Positions 20,692 through 29,700 of a stretch of 64,000 bases of DNA are shown here, piece after piece; the stretch's first letter is position 1, and each line of letters begins with the position of its first letter. The notes beneath the pieces were generated by a model that was given only the letters and a program-made list of their open reading frames with translations, was not told the origin of the DNA and ran no database searches. Both the position numbers and the translations under genes were made by a program. The stretch comes from Lachnospiraceae bacterium (lineage in GTDB: Bacteria; Bacillota; Clostridia; Lachnospirales; Lachnospiraceae). The DNA lies in the NCBI GenBank assembly GCA_015057615.1, contig SVEA01000102.1:1-64000 (forward strand), read 5' to 3'.

Positions 20692-22401
20692 ATGGATTTT
20701 CTTCTTGAAAAAAGGTATCTTTGCTTTCCAATAAAATGTGGAGCAAAACCTGTGAAAACCAGATTAATGCTGCCGGATTATACGATTGTGGTTAGCTTAG
20801 AACTTACCAGGGAGGAGCCGGATTTCTGGGTATACTATGATGCTCTTTTTACTATGGGGCAAACCATACGGATCCTCCATGAAGGAGAAAAAGATGATTT
20901 AAGAGCGGAAAATACTTGTGTGTTTCGTGATAGACCGATTGAAAAAACGCCGATCTATCGGGAAGAGCATAGACCAAGGTATCATTTCACGAATGCAAGA
21001 GGCTGGATTAATGATCCCAACGGTTTGCTTTATAAGGATGGAACCTACCATATGTTTTACCAGCTTAATAATTATGGAAGTCGCTGGTATGACAAAGGGT
21101 GGGGACATGCAAAAAGTATGAATCTATTCGATTGGGAAATCCTGCCTCCAGCCTTATATGCAGATGATAGCGGATATGCGATTTCCGGTAGTGCGTTGTT
21201 TGATCCGGACAATAAAGCAGGCTTTGGTAAGGATACATGGATATTAATGTACTCCTCGAGATATGGCGGCGAACCAGAGAAAGGACAGTTTCAAAATATC
21301 GCATATAGTGCTGATGGCAGAATTTTTCGCAAATATTCGGGGAATCCGATTATAAAAGATACGGCAACGATCAATTTCCGCGATCCGAAAGTTTTCTGGC
21401 ATGAGCCCTTCGGCCATTTTGTAATGGTTTTAGCATGCGGGGAAGAAATCCGTTTTTATCGATCACTGGATCTAAAGAATTGGGATTTGTCCAGTGTTTT
21501 GGAGGATACGCTGATCAATCCCCAGCATAAGGTGTATGAGTGCCCGGAACTTATGGAATATCAAATTGAGGGGGAAAACAATACCCGTTGGGTATTATCG
21601 GTAAGTATCGATGGGTTTCGGCGGGTATTACATATCATCGGCGATTTTGACGGTAGAAGCTTTGTCTACGATCCATCTCAAAAATTACAATGGGCGGACT
21701 ATGGAAAAGATTTTTATGCGGCGGTAGCGTGGAATCCGCAATATGAAATGGCAGGAAGAAAGCTGTGGATTGGATGGATGTGCTTTTGGCCTTATGCAAG
21801 AGAATGTCCGAAATTGGAAGGTTGGATGGGAGCATTTACCGTTCCCAGGGAGCTTCGTCTCGTGAGGCATGAGAATGGAAAACTATACATTCACCAAAAT
21901 CCGGCAAAGGAAATAGAAGAACTAAAGCAGGAAGCGATAAACACGAAAAACCAGGTTGCATTACCTAGTAATACAGCATATCGGCTGCCTGGCGGTGAAG
22001 CATTTTCCCTTAACTTGGAGCTGAATAAGCAGGACGGAGAAACGGGTAATGCAGATATCCTTCTGCATTATGAAAGTGGTGAAACGGTAACCATTCATCT
22101 GGACTTCTTACAGAACCTTCTTCAAATGGATCGTTCCGATTGTAATCGGATTAAGCTTGGGTCATGGTTTACAGAACCACTGACAGCACCCCTAAGCAAT
22201 CGTAATACCATACAAATTCAGCTTCTTATCGATAAAGGATCCATTGAGCTATTTTTGTATGATGGGCGAACCTGCTTAACTGCGTTGTGTTTTCCGGAAA
22301 AACATTCCTGCAGCTTAGAATTCTATAATTATTGTGAGAATGAAATAATACTAAATAATATAACCCTAAATCCAATTCGTCGGGCAAAATGGACGTATTG
22401 A
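20692..22401 (+). CDS. GH32 glycosidase (beta-fructofuranosidase/levanase-like)
   Basis: GWINDPNGLLYKDGTYHMFYQ, NFRDPKVFW, YECPELMEY: the WINDPNG/RDP/EC triad motifs. Confidence 0.9.
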   Translation: MDFLLEKRYLCFPIKCGAKPVKTRLMLPDYTIVVSLELTREEPDFWVYYDALFTMGQTIRILHEGEKDDLRAENTCVFRDRPIEKTPIYREEHRPRYHFTNARGWINDPNGLLYKDGTYHMFYQLNNYGSRWYDKGWGHAKSMNLFDWEILPPALYADDSGYAISGSALFDPDNKAGFGKDTWILMYSSRYGGEPEKGQFQNIAYSADGRIFRKYSGNPIIKDTATINFRDPKVFWHEPFGHFVMVLACGEEIRFYRSLDLKNWDLSSVLEDTLINPQHKVYECPELMEYQIEGENNTRWVLSVSIDGFRRVLHIIGDFDGRSFVYDPSQKLQWADYGKDFYAAVAWNPQYEMAGRKLWIGWMCFWPYARECPKLEGWMGAFTVPRELRLVRHENGKLYIHQNPAKEIEELKQEAINTKNQVALPSNTAYRLPGGEAFSLNLELNKQDGETGNADILLHYESGETVTIHLDFLQNLLQMDRSDCNRIKLGSWFTEPLTAPLSNRNTIQIQLLIDKGSIELFLYDGRTCLTALCFPEKHSCSLEFYNYCENEIILNNITLNPIRRAKWTY

Positions 22402-22423
22402 TACTTGTTTAAGGAGAAAACTT

Positions 22424-23041
22424 ATGCTTGAAGATTTCTACAAATCTTATTGTGAAAGCCTATATGAAACGCTGCAGAAGATTAACAGCAGCCAGATGAA
22501 GATACTTATACAGAAAATAGACGATGCATATCAGAATTATAAGCAGGTCTTTGTTCTCGGCAATGGAGGAAGTGCGGCTTGTGCTTCCCATTGGGTTTGT
22601 GATTTCGGTAAGGGGATTAACACAGAAAAAGGGAAACGGATGAAGATATTCTCCCTCTCGGATAATGCTTCTATTCTGACAGCTCTTGGTAATGATATAT
22701 CCTATGATGATGTCTTTTGCTATCAGCTGAAGAACTTAGCGGTGCAGAAAGACCTTGTAATCTTCTTGTCCGTATCCGGTAATTCGAAGAATTTACTTAA
22801 GGCAGCGGATTATTGTAACGGTATCGGGTGTGATACCGTCTCCATAATCGGAAATTATCATGGAGAGCTAGGCAAACGCACAAAATTAAATATAACCTTA
22901 CAATCCCAGAATTATGGAATTGTGGAGGACATTCATCTGATCATAAACCACATTCTTTCTCAATATATGAAGCAGCGGAATCTGCAGCTCGATGAGATAC
23001 TGAATAGGAAAGATGGAAAGGAAGCTAATGTATGCTGCTAG
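22424..23041 (+). CDS. SIS-domain phosphosugar isomerase (GmhA-like)
   Basis: VFVLGNGGSAACASHWVCDFGKG, FLSVSGNSKNLLKAADYC. Confidence 0.85.
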   Translation: MLEDFYKSYCESLYETLQKINSSQMKILIQKIDDAYQNYKQVFVLGNGGSAACASHWVCDFGKGINTEKGKRMKIFSLSDNASILTALGNDISYDDVFCYQLKNLAVQKDLVIFLSVSGNSKNLLKAADYCNGIGCDTVSIIGNYHGELGKRTKLNITLQSQNYGIVEDIHLIINHILSQYMKQRNLQLDEILNRKDGKEANVCC

Positions 23042-24000
23042 GTGCAATTGATATCGGAGGAACCAAAACCTTAGTCGGTATTGTACATACCACGGGTAGG
23101 ATTCTCACGAAGCGACAGGTTTCCACCGATACCACTAGTCTATCCTCTTGGCTAAAGGTATGTTCCGATATGCTAAGGGAATGTACAATGGAGATTAGCT
23201 GTACGATGCAGGATTTACTGGGGATCGGGATAAATCTTCCGGGTATGGTGGATATCAAACAGGGGCATTTGCTGCGATGCTCCTACCCGGGATGGGAGAA
23301 GTTCCCGGTTAAGAAGAGAATGGTAGGCTTAACCGGCATAGATAATATATATGTTGATAATGATGTTAACTCCTGTGCCATAGGGGAAATGCATTTTGGT
23401 TTTCAAAATACCTATCGAAATTTCCTATGGATAACCGTAAGCACTGGGATTGGAGGAGCGATTGTAAGTGACGGCTGTTTAATCCGAGGAGCTTTAGGAT
23501 GTGCCGGTGAGATAGGCCATACCAAGGTAGAATATGACAAGCCTGCCCTCTGTGCTTGCGGCCAGGTGGGATGCCTGGAAGCACATGCATCCGGAACAGC
23601 AATTACAAGAGAAGTTCAAAGAAATGCCTTGATAGATCCGGCCTTTCATAAACATTTTATCGATATGGGAGAACCTTTGGATGCGAAAGGATGTGCTGTG
23701 CTTGCCCGCAATGGGGATGAAACCGCCTTGTCGATTTATCAGGCGGCAGCCAGAGCTTTAGGGCGGGGAATTGGAAATGCGGTTAACCTTTTTAATCCGG
23801 AAGCTGTCATTTTTGGCGGCGGAGTAGGAAATTCATTGGATATTATTAAGCCAAAGTTTCTGCATGTCTTAAACCAAACCGTGAATCCAGCCTTGCTTCC
23901 GGTTGAAATTGTGCAATCAAAACTTGGATACCAAGCTGCGCTTATCGGGGCGGCTGCTTTGGTAGTAGATTATAATGGGAATAGAACATTGGATTGTTAA
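23032..24000 (+). CDS. ROK-family sugar kinase
   Basis: GAIDIGGTKTLVGIV; zinc motif CACGQVGCLEAHASG; GHTKVE. Confidence 0.9.
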   Translation: MLLGAIDIGGTKTLVGIVHTTGRILTKRQVSTDTTSLSSWLKVCSDMLRECTMEISCTMQDLLGIGINLPGMVDIKQGHLLRCSYPGWEKFPVKKRMVGLTGIDNIYVDNDVNSCAIGEMHFGFQNTYRNFLWITVSTGIGGAIVSDGCLIRGALGCAGEIGHTKVEYDKPALCACGQVGCLEAHASGTAITREVQRNALIDPAFHKHFIDMGEPLDAKGCAVLARNGDETALSIYQAAARALGRGIGNAVNLFNPEAVIFGGGVGNSLDIIKPKFLHVLNQTVNPALLPVEIVQSKLGYQAALIGAAALVVDYNGNRTLDC

Positions 24001-24075
24001 ACTTGGGCATCAGGAGTGAAGGTTGAAAAAACAAGTTTTTTAACCATAAGATTTTGCCTTAGTTAGCAAGGTTGT

Positions 24076-26349
24076 ATGAAACATTTGGCACAAAAACTTA
24101 ATAATGTGCAAAATACAAACGCAGGAATGGATATAAAAATGGTGAAATATAAATTTGAAAAATTATTTACGAAAACCTTTCAAGAACATCAAAAGGATCC
24201 AGTTCCGATCAGGGAAGCTGCCTGCTTAAGAGTACAGTTTCCTGCGATTTTGGAACCGATTCCGGAAGATCTCTATATTGTAGGAGGTGCAAAATACCAT
24301 CCGATCGGCTTCTCTCCGAAGGATGCGGAGGATTTTGGATACTACTGCAGAACCAAAGAGCTGGAACAGCTTAGGAAGGAGGAAACCGATCCAGAGGAAA
24401 GAAAAGAGCTGGAACTGCTTCTGGAATTTTGGAGGGAGAATCAAAGCCGGTATAAGACGAGAAAGGCATATCCAAAGGAAGTTAAAAAAAGGCTTGCCAG
24501 TGATGATTTAAACGATATTTATCCGGCCTATCCCCTCTATCGTATGACCGGCTGCATCATTGACTATGATAAACTGTTACAACTTGGGATACCCGGAATT
24601 AAGAAAGAAATATCCGAATATGCCAAACAGGAAAACAATCCCCTCTACGGCGCAATGCTGGAAGCCTTAGAAATCTTAAAGGATAGCTTGCAATTCTATG
24701 CAGATCAATGTGAGGAGAAGAAAGCATACGTTTCAAAGGAAAGAGCATCCCAGCTGCAGGAAATGAGGGAAAATCTTATCTTTCTTAAAAATAATGCTCC
24801 TGAAACATTTCATCAGGCAGCACAGCTTGCATGGCTTTATTCCATCCTTGCGCATACCCTGGATTATGGCCGGATGGATGTATATTTAGGAGATTTTCTG
24901 GAGAGGGATCAAAAGAAAGGAATTCTTAGCGAGGAGAAAGCCTTCCAAATTATTCAATCGATTTGGAGGCTCATCGCAGATAAAAAAACGGTGGTACATG
25001 GAAGAGTTATGCTTGGAGGAAGGGATAGAAGAAACCCGAAGGCTGCCGATCATTTTGCAATCCTTGCTATGGAAGCTTCGAAGGCTCAGCGCCGTATGGA
25101 ACCGCAGCTGTCCTTGCGCTGCTATAGGGGAATGAGCGAGGAGGTATTGAAAAAGGCAATGGAAACTATCGCTGACGGAACTACCTTCCCAATTCTATAC
25201 AACGATGATTGCAATATACCCAATGTTCAAAAGGCATTTTCTGTATCTGAGGAAGAAGCACAGGAGTATTATCCCTATGGTTGCGGAGAGTATGTTCTTG
25301 GACATCGTAGTTTTGGGTCTGCAAATGGCGTTATTAATCTGGCACGGATACTGGAACTGACATTGTATAATGGCTGTACTGCTTCTGGAAAACGGATCGG
25401 TCTACCAACCGGTGAACCGGAAAAATTTCATTCCTTTGATGAGCTTTATGCAGCTTATCTTAAGCAGCTGGAATACTATATACAGCCGCTGGCAATCCAG
25501 GAGAAGATCGAATATGAAATTGCCGGGAGTACCGGCAGCTTCCTATACTTAAGTATGCTATATGATGACTGCATCAAACGGGGAAAATCTATTTTTGACG
25601 GAGGAATCCGCTATCTGGGAGGTACGCTTGAGACGTATGGAAATATTACAACCTCAGATAGTTTAACCGCAATCAATGAAATGGTATATCAGAAAAAACA
25701 GCTATCCATGAAGCAGCTAAAAGAAATTTTAAAGCAAAATTATCAAGGGAATGAAGCGGTTAGACGTACCCTAATACAGGTAGTAAAATATGGAAACGAT
25801 AATAAAAAGGCAGATAACATGGCAGTAAGGCTGCATCAGGATCTAGGTAGGCTGGTATCCGAGCAAGCGGACAAGGTGGGACTAACAAGCTATCTTCCGG
25901 TGCTTATTAATAATGATCATAATGTCATCTTAGGACGAACTACCGGAGCTACACCGGATGGAAGAGTCGCGGGCAGTCCACTAACCAATGCGAATAGTCC
26001 AAGTGGAGGCAGTGATAAAAATGGTATCACAGCATTACTTAATTCCATGACCAGATTAAATGGAGATAATAATGCTGGAATGGTACAGAATATTCGGCTG
26101 GGAAAAGGAATGTTCCTTGAGTACCTGGATAAAACGGAGATTCTGATTAAAACCTATTTTCAGAAGGGCGGTACTCAGCTGATGATTACCGTTGCAAGTA
26201 CGAAAGACCTAAAGGATGCTATGGTTCATCCGGAGCTTTATTCCAATCTGTTTGTACGTGTTGGTGGGTATAGCGGTCGTTTCATTAGTCTCCCAAGGGA
26301 TGTTCAATTGGATATTCTTCGTCGAACCACGTATGAAGGGGAGGAATGA
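24076..26349 (+). CDS. Glycyl radical enzyme (PFL/diol-dehydratase superfamily), function unassigned
   Basis: Active-site Cys in YPYGCGEYVLG (Cys codon 25282-25284); C-terminal glycyl loop VRVGGYSGRFISLPRDVQLDILRRT (Gly codon 26266-26268). Start uncertain (24076 or 24130). Confidence 0.88.
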   Translation: MKHLAQKLNNVQNTNAGMDIKMVKYKFEKLFTKTFQEHQKDPVPIREAACLRVQFPAILEPIPEDLYIVGGAKYHPIGFSPKDAEDFGYYCRTKELEQLRKEETDPEERKELELLLEFWRENQSRYKTRKAYPKEVKKRLASDDLNDIYPAYPLYRMTGCIIDYDKLLQLGIPGIKKEISEYAKQENNPLYGAMLEALEILKDSLQFYADQCEEKKAYVSKERASQLQEMRENLIFLKNNAPETFHQAAQLAWLYSILAHTLDYGRMDVYLGDFLERDQKKGILSEEKAFQIIQSIWRLIADKKTVVHGRVMLGGRDRRNPKAADHFAILAMEASKAQRRMEPQLSLRCYRGMSEEVLKKAMETIADGTTFPILYNDDCNIPNVQKAFSVSEEEAQEYYPYGCGEYVLGHRSFGSANGVINLARILELTLYNGCTASGKRIGLPTGEPEKFHSFDELYAAYLKQLEYYIQPLAIQEKIEYEIAGSTGSFLYLSMLYDDCIKRGKSIFDGGIRYLGGTLETYGNITTSDSLTAINEMVYQKKQLSMKQLKEILKQNYQGNEAVRRTLIQVVKYGNDNKKADNMAVRLHQDLGRLVSEQADKVGLTSYLPVLINNDHNVILGRTTGATPDGRVAGSPLTNANSPSGGSDKNGITALLNSMTRLNGDNNAGMVQNIRLGKGMFLEYLDKTEILIKTYFQKGGTQLMITVASTKDLKDAMVHPELYSNLFVRVGGYSGRFISLPRDVQLDILRRTTYEGEE

Positions 26350-26370
26350 ATAGAAATCGATAGGCTTCTG

Positions 26371-26430
26371 TCATATGAAAAACAGATGGGTCATATGAAA
26401 AACAAACGTGTCATATGAAAAACAGATGGA
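26371..26430. repeat. Three tandem 20-bp repeats TCATATGAAAAACARAYGKG
   Basis: Units start at 26371, 26391, 26411 with exact 20-bp period; each holds the palindrome TCATATGA. Confidence 0.9.
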
Positions 26431-26490
26431 GCGAGATACCAAAAATAATCAAATTATGTCACATATTATTCAAAAAGTGTCATTTAAAGC

Positions 26491-26519
26491 TTGAATTAGT
26501 GAAAATGTTATGGTAAAAT
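26491..26519 (+). promoter_or_regulatory. Putative sigma-A promoter TTGAAT-17-TAAAAT
   Basis: -35 26491-26496, 17-bp spacer, -10 26514-26519; 47 bp before the next start codon. Confidence 0.55.
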
Positions 26520-26565
26520 TTAATCAGAATAATCAAATACGATTGAATCATAGACTAAGGGGGTA

Positions 26566-27231
26566 ATGAAAATAAAAAAACTGGTCGTCATTCATACTTC
26601 ACCTGCAACCGTAGAGAGTTTAACTTCCTTAATTAAGCAGGAAATCGGTAAGGTGGAAGTAGTTAATATTTTAGATGATTCCATATTAAAGGATTTGATT
26701 CAAAAGAATCATGTGGAATTTGTAGAAGAACGTTGGCTGCAATATGCAACCATAGCAGCTTCGATGGGGGCAGATGCCGTATTGAGCGCATGCTCTTCCG
26801 TAGGAGAAATTGCAGAAAAAGCGAATGCGAAACTGGACATTCCAGTGTATCGAATCGATGAAGCCATGGCAGAAAAAGCAGTACAGATGGGGAATACAAT
26901 CAGTGTCTTTGCAACCCTATCTTCTACTTTAGACCCTACTGTCAATCTAATAAAAAGAAAAGCAGAGAGTTTAGGGAAGGACTGTACACTTCATACCGTT
27001 TTAGTGCCGGATGCATATGAAGAGCTTATGCGGGGAAATCGTTCTCTGCATAATAAAAAAATCCAAGAAACGGTTCTCAAATATGCAGCGGATTCCGATG
27101 TCCTGGTTCTGGCGCAGGCTTCTATGGCTTTAGCAGTAGATGAGTTAAAGGGAATCGATATGGATAAGGTGCTGACAAGTCCCCGCCTTGGAGTCGCAAA
27201 ATTGAAAAAAGAGTTTTTCCATATTTCATGA
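26566..27231 (+). CDS. Aspartate/glutamate racemase superfamily protein
   Basis: VLSACSSVGEIAEKA (N-terminal Cys) and VLVLAQASMALAVDEL in place of the second-Cys region. Confidence 0.8.
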   Translation: MKIKKLVVIHTSPATVESLTSLIKQEIGKVEVVNILDDSILKDLIQKNHVEFVEERWLQYATIAASMGADAVLSACSSVGEIAEKANAKLDIPVYRIDEAMAEKAVQMGNTISVFATLSSTLDPTVNLIKRKAESLGKDCTLHTVLVPDAYEELMRGNRSLHNKKIQETVLKYAADSDVLVLAQASMALAVDELKGIDMDKVLTSPRLGVAKLKKEFFHIS

Positions 27232-27250
27232 TTTGGAAAGGGGTTTCACA

Positions 27251-28747
27251 GTGGATACGTCTATAAAAACCGAAAAGGAATCCTACTATATTGGAGTGGA
27301 TTTAGGTACGACCCATATAAAAGCAGCTGTTTTTGATCCCGATGGGTCTTTACTAGAACTAAGGAAGACATCGACACCGATTGAAACAGATGGATACGGG
27401 CAGATTTATGATCCTTTCATCTTCTATGGCATCGTCATTGATCAGTTATCCCTGCTTCTTAACCGGTATCCGAATACGAAGGGAATTTCCATTACAGGAA
27501 TGTCGGAAGCAGGCTTAATTATAAACCGTACTACCGGGAAAGAGGAAACTCCAATTCTACCGTGGTTTGACAGAAGGACAGTCTCTTTAGCCGATCGGGT
27601 AAAAGAGGAGAGAGAGGCGGATAATTTCTATAAAACTGGGTTACATAACAGCTTTAAATATGGGATTTATAAATATCTCTGGCTTCTTAATTCAAAGAAT
27701 ATCCGAACAGAAGATACGATATGGCTTTCCGTCTGCGACTATATTGGGTGGAAACTCACCGGGGTTTTTGCCAGTGATCCCAGCTTTGCAGCCAGAACCT
27801 ATGTATACGATATTGGTAACCGGGAATGGGATACGAAAAGACTTGGGGAATATAATCTTACGGAAAATAATTTCCCCAAGGTCTATCCTTCTGGGAAGAG
27901 GATCGGATCCTTATCTGATCCGGTACTTAATTCAAAGCTGCACAAGGGATCTGTTATGGTATGCATTGGAGGCCATGACCATGCATGTGCAGCATATGCT
28001 GTACTTAATGAGGATAAGAATCGAATCTGCAATAGTGTAGGAACCGCCGAGACCTATCTGGGAATGGACGAGCATTTTTCTATGTCGGAAGCCCGGTACC
28101 ATTCCGGAATGGTCTATGGTCCTTTTTTAAATGGAAAAGACTATTTTTGGATGGCGAATATTTCATCCTCAGGACAATCGATGGAATGGTTTTATAAAAA
28201 GGTATTAAATACGGAAGCGGATTACCAAAGGATGAATGCCGCTATTACCTCCATGCCGAAGGAACCGACTGGTATCCTGTATTATCCTTATCTATCCGGC
28301 ATTGGAACTCCTTTTTATCGGTCGGATGTCGGAGGCGGGTTCTTCGGTTTACGGGAAACACATGGTACAAAGGAGATCCTAAAAGCAATTTTGGAAGGGG
28401 TCAATTACCAAGGAAAATGGATTCTGTCCCTGGTACCGGATATTGAACCGGCAAGACTTAAGGATGTCATCTGTGTTGGCGGTGCCGCTAACAGTGCTCC
28501 CTGGATGCAAATAAAAGCAAATATCTTAGGAATACCGGTTACTGTTCCCAAGGTATCTGAGGCTACCCTTCTGGGGGCGGTAGCCGTTATGCTAGAGAAA
28601 AATTATGGAATGGAGGAGAAACAAAAGTTTTTATCCGGCAGCCATAAATGTATTCAGACATATGAAGTAGAGCATGCAATAAGTAAAAAATATAAGGATA
28701 TCTATGCAAATAAATATACATTCCTAATAGACAGGATATTAAAATAG
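27251..28747 (+). CDS. FGGY-family carbohydrate kinase
   Basis: ORF 27233..28747; GTG 27251 follows GGAAAGGGG. YYIGVDLGTTHIKAAVFDPDG, GGHDHACAAYAV, VGGAANSAPWMQIKANILGIPV. Confidence 0.9.
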   Translation: MDTSIKTEKESYYIGVDLGTTHIKAAVFDPDGSLLELRKTSTPIETDGYGQIYDPFIFYGIVIDQLSLLLNRYPNTKGISITGMSEAGLIINRTTGKEETPILPWFDRRTVSLADRVKEEREADNFYKTGLHNSFKYGIYKYLWLLNSKNIRTEDTIWLSVCDYIGWKLTGVFASDPSFAARTYVYDIGNREWDTKRLGEYNLTENNFPKVYPSGKRIGSLSDPVLNSKLHKGSVMVCIGGHDHACAAYAVLNEDKNRICNSVGTAETYLGMDEHFSMSEARYHSGMVYGPFLNGKDYFWMANISSSGQSMEWFYKKVLNTEADYQRMNAAITSMPKEPTGILYYPYLSGIGTPFYRSDVGGGFFGLRETHGTKEILKAILEGVNYQGKWILSLVPDIEPARLKDVICVGGAANSAPWMQIKANILGIPVTVPKVSEATLLGAVAVMLEKNYGMEEKQKFLSGSHKCIQTYEVEHAISKKYKDIYANKYTFLIDRILK

Positions 28748-28776
28748 GAACTGAGTAAGAAAGTATGAGGTAATAT

Positions 28777-29667
28777 ATGAGAAAAATAGAAAATTTAACA
28801 GAAGTATTAAGAAAAGGACATGAAGGCAGATATGCAGTAGGCTCCTTTTCACCGCGGTATACAAAACTTATATTGCCTATCGTGGAGGCTGCGATAGAAA
28901 CAAAATCACCGGTGATCATTCAGATATCGGAAAAAGAAATTTATCGGCATAAGGTGGATATAAATGATTTTGCGGAGAAGTTTTTTGGTGTCATTGATGA
29001 GCTGAAGCCGACGATACCAATTGTTCTCCATTTGGATCATACCAAAGACTTTGCAATTATTAAGCAGGCAATTGCAGCCAAATTTACTTCTGTTATGATT
29101 GATGCATCCGAATATGAATTTGACAAAAATGTAGAACTGACAAAGCAAATCGTAGCCTATTCCCATCCGTATGGCGTAACGGTCGAAGCGGAACTGGGTA
29201 AAATTGGAACAACCGATTTTGTGGAAACCGAACATGATGAAGAGCTTTTCACTGTGCCAAAGGAAGCAAAGAGCTTTGTTGAATTAACGAAGGTAGATGC
29301 ACTGGCAGTATCGGTCGGAACCGCCCATGGGGTCTATACGGTAAGGAAGCCTCGAGTTGATTATGACCGACTGCTATCCATTAATCAATTGACGAAAACC
29401 CCCTTAGTATTGCATGGTGGGTCCGGTGTACCAAGTGATATGGTAATTAAAGCAGTACAGATGCCATCGGGTGGAGTCAGCAAGGTAAATATTGCTACTG
29501 ACGTTGAGCAGGCAATGCTGAAAGTAATCGGAAGGGAAACGCATATAACGGAGGAAGAACTAAACAGGTATCCACAGGAGATACTAAAGAAAGCAAGAAC
29601 AGCCGTTAAGGAGTTAGTGAAGGATAAAATAAACCATTATTTATTAAGTGCAGGGAAGGCAGAATAA
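28777..29667 (+). CDS. Class II fructose-bisphosphate (ketose-bisphosphate) aldolase family protein
   Basis: IVLHLDHTKDF, EAELGKIGTTD, LHGGSGVPSDM, KVNIATD. Confidence 0.9.
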   Translation: MRKIENLTEVLRKGHEGRYAVGSFSPRYTKLILPIVEAAIETKSPVIIQISEKEIYRHKVDINDFAEKFFGVIDELKPTIPIVLHLDHTKDFAIIKQAIAAKFTSVMIDASEYEFDKNVELTKQIVAYSHPYGVTVEAELGKIGTTDFVETEHDEELFTVPKEAKSFVELTKVDALAVSVGTAHGVYTVRKPRVDYDRLLSINQLTKTPLVLHGGSGVPSDMVIKAVQMPSGGVSKVNIATDVEQAMLKVIGRETHITEEELNRYPQEILKKARTAVKELVKDKINHYLLSAGKAE

Positions 29668-29700
29668 AGAAGTTTGCAGGCTTTGAAGAAAGGCATGGTA

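Noticed and set aside
24021-24045. GGTTGAAAAAACAAGTTTTTTAACC as a terminator before the GRE
   Set aside because: Stem is mostly A-T with a bulge and lacks a following T-tract; too weak to call.
26371-26430. CRISPR-like array
   Set aside because: Only three contiguous 20-bp units without spacers and no cas genes; treated as a regulatory repeat.
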